Assembly: GCA_963708645.1 (NCBI GenBank)
Contig: CAVPTA010000006.1
Span: 1 to 64,000 of the forward strand
Reading direction: 5' to 3'
Source: RYN-133 sp963708645
Lineage (GTDB): Bacteria > Actinomycetota > Actinomycetes > Mycobacteriales > Jatrophihabitantaceae
DNA: 64,000 bases
Position 1 is the stretch's first letter. Every line of letters begins with the position of its first letter. This document shows positions 27,523 through 35,804 of this stretch, piece by piece. The position numbers were made by a program, and so were the translations under genes. The notes under the pieces are model-generated. The model was not told where the DNA came from. It saw nothing but the letters and a program-made list of their open reading frames with translations, and ran no database searches.

Positions 27523-27984
27523 TCAGTGCGCCGACGCCAGCAACGGCATAGCCCGCGGCGCGACGAGCGTGGACAAGATCACGACGCTGGTAGATCGGCC
27601 GATCGACTCGGACTCGTTGAGTTCGACCAGCAGCTGCTGCAGATGGCTGTTCGATGCGGCAGCCAGGCGGCAGACGACGTCGCCCGTGCCGGTTGTCGCG
27701 TAGGCCTCGATCACGCCCGGCAGCGCGGCCAGGAACTCCGCGATCTCGGCGAGGCGGCCCTGCGCGATCTCCAGCGTGGCGAGGGCCTGAACGGGGAAGC
27801 CCGCCGCCTCGAGGTCGACCTGCGGGCCGTAGCCGCGCACGACGCCCGCCTGCTCCCAGCGCTGCATCCGCGACGTGACGGTCGCGCGGGCAACTCCCGC
27901 CAGTCGCGAGAGCTCGAGGACGCCGGCGCGCGGGTTCTCGTCGAGCAGCGTCAGGAGCCGCACGTCCAACTCGTCCAGGGTCAT
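27523..27984 (-). CDS. Lrp/AsnC-family regulator
   Basis: A 153-residue Lrp-like protein: N-terminal HTH (LDELDVRLLTLLDENPRAGV, RLAGVARATVTSRMQRWEQ) and a C-terminal ligand-sensing (RAM) domain (AALPGVIEAYATTGTGDVV). It is divergent from hpd across about 115 bases, so it most likely controls tyrosine catabolism, binding an aromatic amino acid or derivative. That role is inferred from position. Confidence 0.85.
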   Translation of the reverse strand: MTLDELDVRLLTLLDENPRAGVLELSRLAGVARATVTSRMQRWEQAGVVRGYGPQVDLEAAGFPVQALATLEIAQGRLAEIAEFLAALPGVIEAYATTGTGDVVCRLAAASNSHLQQLLVELNESESIGRSTSVVILSTLVAPRAMPLLASAH

Positions 27985-28100
27985 CGTGAGCTAGCCAATC
28001 TGTACAGCCGGATGCCGGGTTTGGGTCGGCTGATTGAACCGATTGCGTAGTAAAGACTAGCCCGTTTGCCACATCCGCGGAGCAGTAATTGGATGACGCC

Positions 28101-29297
28101 ATGACGATCGAGCAGACCCTCACCGACCAGGAGCGGCTCGCGAACCTGAGCCTGACTCAACTCAGCCAGCTCGTCGGGCTCGTCGACTACGACGCCACGA
28201 ACGACCCGTTCCCGATCATCGGCTGGGACGCCCTCGTGTGGACGGTCGGTAACGCCACGCAGGCCGCCGCGTACTACCAGCTGGTCTACGGCATGGAGCT
28301 CGTGGCCTACGCCGGCCCCGCCACCGGGCTGCGCGACCACCACTCGTACGTGCTCGACAGCGGCGCGTCCCGCTTCGTGCTCAACGGCCCGGTCGAGCCG
28401 GACAGCCCCCTGATCGAGCGCCTGTCGATGCACGGCGACGGCATCAGTGACATCGCGCTCGAGGTGCCCGACGTCGACCGCTGTGTCGCCCACGCGCGAT
28501 CGGTCGGCGCCACCGTGCTCGACGAGCCGCACGACCTCACCGACGAACACGGAACGGTGCGGGTAGCTGCGATCGCGACGTACGGCGACACCCGCCACAC
28601 GCTGGTCGACCGCTCGAACTACACGGGCATCTACCTGCCCGGCTACGTTGCGCGCAATTCTGCCATCGATGCGCCGCAACATCGGGTCTTCCAGGCCGTC
28701 GATCACGTGGTCGGCAATGTCGAGCTCGGGCACATGGACGAGTGGGTCGAGTTCTACAACCGCGTCATGGGCTTCACGAACATGGCCGAGTTCATCGGCG
28801 ACGACATCGCAACCGAGTACTCGGCACTGATGAGCAAGGTCGTCGCCAGCGGAAACCACCGCGTCAAGTTCCCGCTGAACGAGCCCGCGGTCGGAAAGAA
28901 GAAGAGCCAGATCGACGAGTACCTCGAGTACTACCGCGGCGCCGGCGCGCAGCACATTGCGCTGGCCACCGACGACATCCTGCGCACCGTCGACGAACTT
29001 CGCGCCCGCGGCGTCGAGTTCCTCGCGACGCCGGCCACGTACTACGAGGACGCGGAGCTGCGCTCACGCATCGGCGAGGTGCGGGTGCCGATCGACGAAC
29101 TGCAGCAGCGCGACATCCTCGTCGACCGCGATGAGGACGGGTACCTGCTGCAGATCTTCACCAAGCCGATCGGCGACCGTCCGACCGTGTTCTTCGAGTT
29201 CATCGAACGGCACGGCTCGCTGGGCTTCGGCAAGGGCAACTTCCAGGCGCTGTTCGAGGCGATCGAGCGCGAGCAGGCGCTGCGCGGCAACTTCTGA
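28101..29297 (+). CDS. hpd: 4-hydroxyphenylpyruvate dioxygenase
   Basis: A 398-residue enzyme with two vicinal-oxygen-chelate halves. The Fe(II) ligands are visible: His in AVDHVVGNVE, His in AGAQHIALATDD and Glu in TVFFEFIERHG; the C-terminal GFGKGNFQALFEAIEREQ is the family's closing helix. It converts 4-hydroxyphenylpyruvate to homogentisate in tyrosine breakdown. No homogentisate dioxygenase gene is in the window. ATG 28101 is preferred over a TTG at 28089. Confidence 0.93.
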   Translation: MTIEQTLTDQERLANLSLTQLSQLVGLVDYDATNDPFPIIGWDALVWTVGNATQAAAYYQLVYGMELVAYAGPATGLRDHHSYVLDSGASRFVLNGPVEPDSPLIERLSMHGDGISDIALEVPDVDRCVAHARSVGATVLDEPHDLTDEHGTVRVAAIATYGDTRHTLVDRSNYTGIYLPGYVARNSAIDAPQHRVFQAVDHVVGNVELGHMDEWVEFYNRVMGFTNMAEFIGDDIATEYSALMSKVVASGNHRVKFPLNEPAVGKKKSQIDEYLEYYRGAGAQHIALATDDILRTVDELRARGVEFLATPATYYEDAELRSRIGEVRVPIDELQQRDILVDRDEDGYLLQIFTKPIGDRPTVFFEFIERHGSLGFGKGNFQALFEAIEREQALRGNF

Positions 29298-29308
29298 TCG
29301 GGTCAGGG

Positions 29309-29497
29309 CTACTTCGACCGCAGCGGTGTCTCGTCGAACACGGCGGCGGCGGCGCGGTCGACCGTGCTCAACGTGGCGCGGCTGACCGCGCGCACCGGCG
29401 ACTCGGTGCCGAGGTAGCGGGCCAACCTGCGGTCGACCGCGGCCAGCGGTAGCCGAGCGATCCGGTAGGGCACATAGAAGAAGCGGGCCGGCTGCAC
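29309..29497 (-). CDS. Small hypothetical protein
   Basis: A 62-residue basic protein starting with MQPARFFYVPYRIARLPLAA. It lies in the gap between hpd and the sialidase-like gene, has a GTG start and good codon composition, but no recognised domain or signal peptide. It could be a genuine small actinobacterial protein or chance. Confidence 0.4.
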   Translation of the reverse strand: MQPARFFYVPYRIARLPLAAVDRRLARYLGTESPVRAVSRATLSTVDRAAAAVFDETPLRSK

Positions 29498-29514
29498 GCC
29501 GTCACGCTAGCGTG

Positions 29515-31809
29515 TCACCGCCGCACGTGGACATCGAACGGTGCGGCAGCGTCGATCAGGTTGAACAGCGTGGTTGCCGACTGCGGTGTACTGGCTGTCG
29601 TCGTGAACGCGGTGACCGAGCGCAGCAGCACGCCGCGATGCAGGTGTGCGGCGGCGCGCGGGATCTGCAGCCGGATGAGTCCGCGCTTGGCGATGACGGT
29701 GCCCTTGATCGTCTGAGTCTGCGGATAGGTGAGGAACTTGCAGTGTTCCTCGGGGTTGTTGGCCGGGATGCAGCTCGTCGAACCGAAGAAGAACGTCGGC
29801 TTGGTGCCGGGCGCTCCGCCGCCGTTGTCGGCGCCGACGTAATAGATCGTGCCGTTGCCGGCGTGACCGCGATGCACCTGCGTCCACCGCATCATCCAGC
29901 TCACGTCGATTCCGCCGAGCGTCGGACTGCCGGCGAGCGACGCGAGGCTGCGCAGGCGCAGTTGGGCCACGAGGTACGCCTTGCCGCGCGGCTGGCTGAT
30001 CGACGCGCCGCGCAGGTCGAGTTGCCGGCCACCGTTCTTGTCCGCGAACACGCGCGTTCCGTTCGCCGAGTACGCGGCGTCGCCACGCTGGTCGCTGACG
30101 CCGCCGGACGGTGCGCCCGGTCCGCCGTCGAGCGTGACGGTGTGCCCGGCGTACAGGCTCGGTCCGGCGAACTGGCGGCTGATGACCTCGGGGCCGGTGT
30201 CCTCGCCGCCCTGGACGTTGGCGCTCGTGTCGTCGACATAGGTCACGAGCATCGCGCCCTGGCGGTCCGGCGACACCTGCAGGAAGTCACCGAGGCTGCG
30301 GTCGCCGCCGGTGGCGCAGCCGATGCCGTTCGTGCAGATGCTGCCGTACTTGACCGGTCCGTCGCTCACCGTTGTGCGACGCCAGGTCGGGCTGGACGAG
30401 TTGGCGTTGAGCGACTGCGCTGCCTGGACCGTCCACTCGGCGTGGGTGAGCTGCGAGGCGCCGTAGAGCGGGCAGCGCTGGGTCTTGGCACACGATCCGT
30501 GCTGCGAGACGAGGTTGGTGTGATACCAGGCGACCGCGATGCGTCCGCGCGATCCGGCGGTGATCCACGGGAAGGTGTTGGTACCGCCGCTGATGCCTCG
30601 CGACGGGCCGGTGATGCGCATCGGCTTCGACCACGTGACGTTCGCGGGGTTGGCCATGGTGGCCGGCTCGAGTGAGCGCACGACGTAGATCTGCTCGGCG
30701 TGGGTCAACTGGCCGAGGTTCGCACTGTTCGCCGTGTGATTGACCGGGCCCGCAGTGAATGTGACGTACAGGTAGCCGGCGCTGTCGCGAGCGATGCTGG
30801 CGAAGTTCTCACCGGCGAGTTCGGTCGGGTTCTTCGCCGCGTCGACACACGTGCTGTGCGTGTTCGGGCACAGCGCGCCGTCCAAGTTCTTGCTCTCGTG
30901 CCACACCCCGGTCGCCGATCCGCCTGTGCCGAAGGTGATCCGCCCTTCGCTGACCTGCACGCCGGGCGTGCTCGACGACGCGCCGTTGATCGTGGTGTGC
31001 GCGATGAACACGTTGCCGCTGTGTGGATCGACGACCTGATTGCCTGAGATGCCCTCGTTGTCGGTGACGCAGTTGACCGCGGTGCCGGCGCAATCGGTGC
31101 CGTTGACGTTGGTGTTGACGACGGGCAGGAATGTGGTGCCGTCGGTCGACACGGTTTCGACCAGCTGGTTGCCGCCCGGGTTGTCGGTGCTGGCGGAGGT
31201 CCCCGTCTGGTCGTAGTCCTGATAGAGCTTCAGGTTGCCCTTCTTCAGGTTGCCTTTCGCGGCGAACCACATGCGGTCGACCGGGCTGTTCGGAGCTCCG
31301 GAACAGGTCGTGCTGAACGTCTTGCCGCCGTTCGTGCTGACGCTGTTCGAGATGTTGGTCAGACCCTGCAGGTCGGAGAAGTACAGCGCGTTCGAACTGT
31401 CGATGTAGAGATCGGTGTCGCCACCACCCGCACACGTGCTCGGCTTGCCCGAACCGATGTTGCCGGGCACGAGCTGGTAGCTGCGGCCGTGATCGCCGGA
31501 GCGCCACAGGAAACTGCTCGTGGTCGAGAATCCGAACGGCTCGCTGGAGAAGATGTTGCCGGCCGGGTTCACCTTGACGTCCGGCTCGTTGCCGGGCCGC
31601 TGTTCGTCGACGATCACCATGTGCGAGAAGCGCAATCGCCCTGTTGTCGCCGCCGCTGTGCTGATCTCAGGCTTCCGGTCCGCGTGTCGCGCCGGCGCAG
31701 CCGCGCGCGGTGGCGTCGCGGCGCCTGCGAACTGGAGCGCTGCGAGTGTCGCCACCGTGGCGGACCCGACGGCAGTGAGGGCAATTGTGATCACAGTGCG
31801 ACGTTGCAT
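29515..31809 (-). CDS. Large secreted sialidase/BNR-repeat-like protein
   Basis: A 764-residue exported protein. Residues 1-30 form a signal peptide; the mature protein has Asp-box-like motifs of six-bladed beta-propellers (SSFLWRSGDHGRSYQLV, SVSTNGGKTFSTTC, VETVSTDGTTFLP) and a C-terminal beta-sandwich. Paired Cys (STCAGGGDTD, GTDCAGTAVNCVTD, CPNTHSTC, CAKTQRCPLYG) suggest disulfides. It resembles exo-alpha-sialidase-like proteins, but the catalytic Arg triad is not recognisable, so a carbohydrate-binding or structural role is possible. AGGAG sits seven bases before ATG 31809. Divergent from the sigma factor at 31977. Confidence 0.68.
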   Translation of the reverse strand: MQRRTVITIALTAVGSATVATLAALQFAGAATPPRAAAPARHADRKPEISTAAATTGRLRFSHMVIVDEQRPGNEPDVKVNPAGNIFSSEPFGFSTTSSFLWRSGDHGRSYQLVPGNIGSGKPSTCAGGGDTDLYIDSSNALYFSDLQGLTNISNSVSTNGGKTFSTTCSGAPNSPVDRMWFAAKGNLKKGNLKLYQDYDQTGTSASTDNPGGNQLVETVSTDGTTFLPVVNTNVNGTDCAGTAVNCVTDNEGISGNQVVDPHSGNVFIAHTTINGASSSTPGVQVSEGRITFGTGGSATGVWHESKNLDGALCPNTHSTCVDAAKNPTELAGENFASIARDSAGYLYVTFTAGPVNHTANSANLGQLTHAEQIYVVRSLEPATMANPANVTWSKPMRITGPSRGISGGTNTFPWITAGSRGRIAVAWYHTNLVSQHGSCAKTQRCPLYGASQLTHAEWTVQAAQSLNANSSSPTWRRTTVSDGPVKYGSICTNGIGCATGGDRSLGDFLQVSPDRQGAMLVTYVDDTSANVQGGEDTGPEVISRQFAGPSLYAGHTVTLDGGPGAPSGGVSDQRGDAAYSANGTRVFADKNGGRQLDLRGASISQPRGKAYLVAQLRLRSLASLAGSPTLGGIDVSWMMRWTQVHRGHAGNGTIYYVGADNGGGAPGTKPTFFFGSTSCIPANNPEEHCKFLTYPQTQTIKGTVIAKRGLIRLQIPRAAAHLHRGVLLRSVTAFTTTASTPQSATTLFNLIDAAAPFDVHVRR

Positions 31810-31976
31810 GGGGATTCTCCTGGTGATCCTGCGTCGGTGGTGCCCGGAACGTAGCCCCGATCGTGATCATCCGCGATCCCATGTCAGATTCTCGTCTGGC
31901 CGATGCAACAGATCGGCGGTGAGCGGCGTGTAGAAACGTGACGGGCGAGCTGTACCTCGAGCAGGAGCGCGATGCG

Positions 31977-32489
31977 ATGAGCGGCGACACGCGGCGCGCG
32001 AGCGAGGCTGCGTTTGACCGCTTCGTCGCCGAGCATCGGACGAGTCTCGTCCGCATTGCCGCGCTCCTCTCCGGTTCGGTGGCGCAGGGTGAGGATCTTG
32101 TGCAGGACGTGCTGATCCGCCTGTACCCACGATGGGACTCGCTGGCCGACCCGCTCCCGTACGTGCGCCGCTGCGTCACGAACGAGTTCCTGTCCTGGCG
32201 CCGGCGGTGGTCCACGCGGCACATCCGCGTTGTGCCGGACGGGGTCCTCGCCGACCAGATCGTCGACCCGTGGACGGATCCTCCGGATCCGGAGCTGTGG
32301 GCGCAGGTGCAGCAATTGCCACGGCAACAACGCGCCGCCGTCGTGCTGCGCTACTACGCCGGGATGGACGACGCCGAGATCGGCGGCGCGCTCGGCTGCC
32401 GTCCGGGCACCGTCCGGGGTCACATCAGCCGGGGCCTCGCGACGTTGCGCGCGGCAATCACGCCCGTGAGTGAGGTGCGCGATGCCTGA
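31977..32489 (+). CDS. SigE-family RNA polymerase sigma-70 factor
   Basis: A 170-residue sigma factor. Region 2: LSGSVAQGEDLVQDVLIRLY then NEFLSWRRRWSTRH; region 4: LPRQQRAAVVLRYYAGMDD with HTH IGGALGCRPGTVRGHISRGL. Its end overlaps the ATG of a short membrane protein, the likely anti-sigma factor, and the set continues to a surface protein and a sortase. ATG 31977 is nine bases after AGGAG; a GTG at 31938 is an upstream alternative. Confidence 0.85.
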   Translation: MSGDTRRASEAAFDRFVAEHRTSLVRIAALLSGSVAQGEDLVQDVLIRLYPRWDSLADPLPYVRRCVTNEFLSWRRRWSTRHIRVVPDGVLADQIVDPWTDPPDPELWAQVQQLPRQQRAAVVLRYYAGMDDAEIGGALGCRPGTVRGHISRGLATLRAAITPVSEVRDA

Positions 32490-33006
32490 CTTCGAACCGC
32501 GGCACATCGAACAGCAGCTGCGAAACGTCCTGAGTGCACAGGCGGACACGGTCGAGACCGACCTCTCGGGACCCGAGCTGCGTGTGCTCGCCGAAGATCG
32601 TGTTCGCACGAGGCGTCGTACGGCAGGCCAAGCGCTCGTCGCCGCAGTGGTGGTGGCAGTGATCGGACTTGCGCCGCAGGTGTTCACCGGACCTGAGCGG
32701 ACGCACCGTCCGGCACCGAGTCCGATCGCGCCGGGCGCCACGGTCAGTCCGCGCCCGGCACTGCCGACGCCGTCGCACCCCCATCAACGCATCTCTCGTG
32801 CGCCGCACGGCAGCGCCGTGCCCACGCCGGCACCGCCGCGAACGGGTCCTACGCCGGCCGCCAGCGCAACGCCGCGGAGTCTTCAGCTCCCGTCACGGTC
32901 GAACGTGACGCGGCGCGCGCCGCAAGTCGTGGGAACGCAAGTCGCCGGCACTCAGCCGCCGGTCCCGTCGCGAACGCTTCGGCCGAATGCAACAACTTCG
33001 CCGTGA
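32482..33006 (+). CDS. Probable membrane anti-sigma factor with Pro/Thr-rich outer tail
   Basis: A 174-residue protein. About 50 cytoplasmic residues (FEPRHIEQQLRNVLSAQADT) precede one transmembrane helix (AGQALVAAVVVAVIGLAP); the rest is a Pro/Ser/Thr-rich, low-complexity extracytoplasmic tail. Overlap of eight bases with the sigma gene supports a sigma-control role. The cytoplasmic motif RVLAEDRVRTRRRT is seen in other partners of SigE-like factors, but no zinc motif is present. Confidence 0.6.
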   Translation: MPDFEPRHIEQQLRNVLSAQADTVETDLSGPELRVLAEDRVRTRRRTAGQALVAAVVVAVIGLAPQVFTGPERTHRPAPSPIAPGATVSPRPALPTPSHPHQRISRAPHGSAVPTPAPPRTGPTPAASATPRSLQLPSRSNVTRRAPQVVGTQVAGTQPPVPSRTLRPNATTSP

Positions 33007-33067
33007 CGCGCATGTAGACACCGAGCGGCCGGCTCTGGGACGGCCGACCGTCCCTCGGGAGTCTCTT

Positions 33068-33418
33068 GTGCAAGCTCGTCGCAGTTCGGTCCTCGCCGGT
33101 GTCGCCGGCATTGGCTGTGTGATCGCCGGTGCTGTCGGAGGTGTCGCGGCCGCGGCCACACCCTTACAGCTGCCGAGCGTGTCGCCCACACCGGTGCCGT
33201 CAGCCAGCGCCACCCGCCCACCGATGACCGGCCCGTCGCAAACCGCCGCGCCGAGTCCGGTCGCAACTCGTGGACCTGTGATTGCCGTACCGGCCGGCCG
33301 TGCCGAGATCACGAGCAGTGCTGGCGGCGCATCGTCGATCGAGATCGTCGCGTTGATCGCGTCCGGAGTGTTGCTCGCCGGTGGGGGAGCGGTGGTCGCG
33401 ACCCGACGCCGTCCGTGA
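33068..33418 (+). CDS. Small surface protein with a sortase-type C-terminal anchor
   Basis: A 116-residue protein with an N-terminal signal peptide (SSVLAGVAGIGCVIAGAV), a Pro/Ser/Thr-rich middle, and a C-terminal hydrophobic helix followed by the basic end RRRP, the layout of a sortase sorting signal. No LPxTG motif precedes the helix. It overlaps the class F sortase gene (GTGA), so it is probably its substrate or a partner. GTG 33068 follows GGGAG. Confidence 0.6.
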   Translation: MQARRSSVLAGVAGIGCVIAGAVGGVAAAATPLQLPSVSPTPVPSASATRPPMTGPSQTAAPSPVATRGPVIAVPAGRAEITSSAGGASSIEIVALIASGVLLAGGGAVVATRRRP

Positions 33419-34047
33419 GGCGATTGCTCGTCTCCAGCGGATGCGTCGTCGCGGGGGCGCTGCTCGTCACGGCCGGCATCGTGCTGGCCGTGCACGGCAG
33501 CGCCCCGGCCCGCGGTCAGGCACTGCCAGTGGTCGATGTCGGTCGCGTCCCGACCGATGCGCACAGTGCTACGACGTCCGTGCGACATCGCAAGGTCGAG
33601 CCGCGACACGGAACGTTGCCTGACGGGTCCACGCTGCGCGTCGCCGGTGAAACCGCTCCGATCGAGCGGGTTCGTCTGCGCGGTACGACGATGCAGATCC
33701 CGCTCGACCCACGTCGGGTCGGCTGGTGGAGCGGCGGTGCCGCACCAGGCGACTCGTCCGGGACGACGGTGATCGTGGGCCACGTGAACTACTCAGGCGT
33801 GACCGGGACGCTGGCGACCATTGCGAGCATGCGTCCAGGTGACCACGTGACGATCGCCGAACCGCATCGAACGCTGCGCTACGCGATCGCAGCCGTGCAC
33901 ACCTATCCGAAGACCACGGGCATCCCGCCGCAGGTGTTCGCCCGGACCGGCGCGGCGCGGCTCGTCCTGATCACGTGCGGCGGGCCGTTCGACAGCGCAA
34001 CCGGAAACTACGACGACAACATCGTTGCCTACGCGCGTCCCGTATGA
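33415..34047 (+). CDS. Class F sortase
   Basis: A 210-residue transpeptidase with an N-terminal membrane anchor (VAGALLVTAGIVLAVHG). The class F pattern is clear: IPLDPRRVGWWSGGAAPGDS, catalytic His in TVIVGHVNYS, catalytic Cys in LVLITCGGPFD and the closing NYDDNIVAYARPV. It should attach surface proteins to the envelope. It forms an operon with the upstream sigma, anti-sigma and small surface protein genes. Confidence 0.87.
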   Translation: MRRLLVSSGCVVAGALLVTAGIVLAVHGSAPARGQALPVVDVGRVPTDAHSATTSVRHRKVEPRHGTLPDGSTLRVAGETAPIERVRLRGTTMQIPLDPRRVGWWSGGAAPGDSSGTTVIVGHVNYSGVTGTLATIASMRPGDHVTIAEPHRTLRYAIAAVHTYPKTTGIPPQVFARTGAARLVLITCGGPFDSATGNYDDNIVAYARPV

Positions 34048-34143
34048 AGCCGCAGATGAATTGCCATCGGCTGCTCAACAACTAGGTTCGTCCGAAGCGT
34101 CTATTCGACGGAACGTGTCGCAGTAGTCGCAAAGGGTGGACGG

Positions 34144-34659
34144 GTGGACGAATCGTTCGAGCAGTACCTCGCACACGGCCTGACGCCGTTGCTGCGGCTG
34201 GCCGGTGCATTGACCGGCGACCGTGGCCTCGCCGAGGAGATCGTGCAGGACGTTCTCGTGCGTGCTTCGACGAGGTGGCCGCAGATCGCGGCAACCGGAG
34301 CAGCGCCGGCGTACCTGCGTCGCATGGTCGTCAACCAGCATGTGTCGTGGCGGCGGAAGTGGGCTCGGCTGATTCCGCATGCAGTCATGCCGATCGAGCC
34401 GTCCGAGAGCGATCACGCCGACCAGCTTGCCGATCGCGATGCGCTGAACCGACTCCTCAACGAATTGCCTCCACGCCAGCGCGCCGTGCTCGTGTTGCGC
34501 TACTACGAAGGTCTCGGCGACGACGCCATCGCCGAAATTCTCGGCTGCTCGACCGGCACGGTCCGCTCACACGCCAGCCGCGCCCTTGCCGCGCTGCGCA
34601 TCAGCCAATCGAACGATCTTGCGGTCGCCGGCACCGACCGCGCCGCGAAGGAGAACTGA
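34144..34659 (+). CDS. SigE-family RNA polymerase sigma-70 factor
   Basis: A 171-residue sigma factor, the third of this subgroup in the window. Region 2: LTGDRGLAEEIVQDVLVRAS, NQHVSWRRKWARL; region 4: LPPRQRAVLVLRYYEGLGDD and HTH IAEILGCSTGTVRSHASRAL. GTG start 34144. Its stop is one base before the ATG of the partner membrane protein. Confidence 0.87.
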   Translation: MDESFEQYLAHGLTPLLRLAGALTGDRGLAEEIVQDVLVRASTRWPQIAATGAAPAYLRRMVVNQHVSWRRKWARLIPHAVMPIEPSESDHADQLADRDALNRLLNELPPRQRAVLVLRYYEGLGDDAIAEILGCSTGTVRSHASRALAALRISQSNDLAVAGTDRAAKEN

Positions 34660-34660
34660 C

Positions 34661-35746
34661 ATGCCGACACTGCAGGATCTGTCAGAACTGCTGGCCGAGC
34701 GTGCCGAGACTGCGGCGCCCGATCGCCACGCCGTCGTCGCCACGTTCGAAGATTCGGCCGCCGCCAGGCGCGCTCCGGCGCGGCGCGCGACCCCCTGGCT
34801 GGCAGCTGCTGCCGTCGTCGCGCTGACGGCGGGCGTCGTCGCACTCGCCGGCTCGTCGACCCACCGCAGTGAAACCGAGCCGCCCGGGGCGGTCCCGCCC
34901 CAAGGTCACGTCGTGTGGCAGTTCGCGATCGACAAGATTCCGGGCTGGACGGCCGAACGCACCTACTCGTCGTGGTGGTCGAACAGCACCGGCACGGCCG
35001 GCGGATGGGGCCAGGGTGCCGATCTCACCCCGACGTCCGGACGCGCGCGCGTGAGCTACGGCCGCGAGCCCGCAGCCGAGACCTATCCGGGCAACTTCAG
35101 CACTGCGCACCCGATCACCGTTGCAGGTCAGCCGGGTCTCTGGATGCCTGGCCGTCGCGTCAACACCGCAGACCTGGTGGCGCGCGTCCGGAAGCATCCG
35201 TGGGAGGCAGTAGCAGCCAGCGGTGATCCACAACCGGCGCTGCGCTGGAAGAACACCGACGGGACCTGGAACATCCTGATGGGGACGGTCGGATTCCGTC
35301 CGGCCACCTACAACTTCGACAACGTCGTGGCGAAACGTGAGCTGCTGCGTATCGCTACGGCGGTGCGGTCACCGAGTTCGGTGCAGTACGTGACTGCGCC
35401 GTTCCACGTGGCGCTCGGAAAGGGTTTCCGCCGAACCGACGTCACCTCCGTTCGCGGCATCTGGTGCGTCGGCTTCACCACGCTGCGCAGCCTGCGAACG
35501 CCGAACGTGCCGCAGACTCTCGTCACCGTATGTCGAGCATCGGCGAGCAAGTTGCGCGACCCGTTCATGCCCCGGACGAGCAGGCGCGACGACGAGATGG
35601 CCCAACACCGCGTGCTGCCGGACGGGACAGTGCTGGTCATCGGCGTCTCACGACATGCACTCAGCGGCCATGCCGCGCGGCGCGTACTCGACTCGGCGCA
35701 GATCAGTCCGTCCATGACCGATCAGCGGACGTGGCTGCCGGTCTGA
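34661..35746 (+). CDS. Membrane protein, probable anti-sigma partner
   Basis: A 361-residue protein. The short cytoplasmic region (LQDLSELLAERAETA) is followed by one transmembrane helix (WLAAAAVVALTAGVVALAG) and a large outer domain ending in HRVLPDGTVLVIGVSRHA. It parallels the anti-sigma gene at 5.6 kb in length, topology and place, though their outer domains differ. AAGGAG lies seven bases before ATG 34661. Sigma-binding is inferred from coupling to the sigma gene. Confidence 0.65.
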   Translation: MPTLQDLSELLAERAETAAPDRHAVVATFEDSAAARRAPARRATPWLAAAAVVALTAGVVALAGSSTHRSETEPPGAVPPQGHVVWQFAIDKIPGWTAERTYSSWWSNSTGTAGGWGQGADLTPTSGRARVSYGREPAAETYPGNFSTAHPITVAGQPGLWMPGRRVNTADLVARVRKHPWEAVAASGDPQPALRWKNTDGTWNILMGTVGFRPATYNFDNVVAKRELLRIATAVRSPSSVQYVTAPFHVALGKGFRRTDVTSVRGIWCVGFTTLRSLRTPNVPQTLVTVCRASASKLRDPFMPRTSRRDDEMAQHRVLPDGTVLVIGVSRHALSGHAARRVLDSAQISPSMTDQRTWLPV

Positions 35747-35804
35747 GCACAGTCGGCGATCGACGCCAACGACGCTGCTGCGGCGAACGGAATCGGCTAG
35801 CGGC

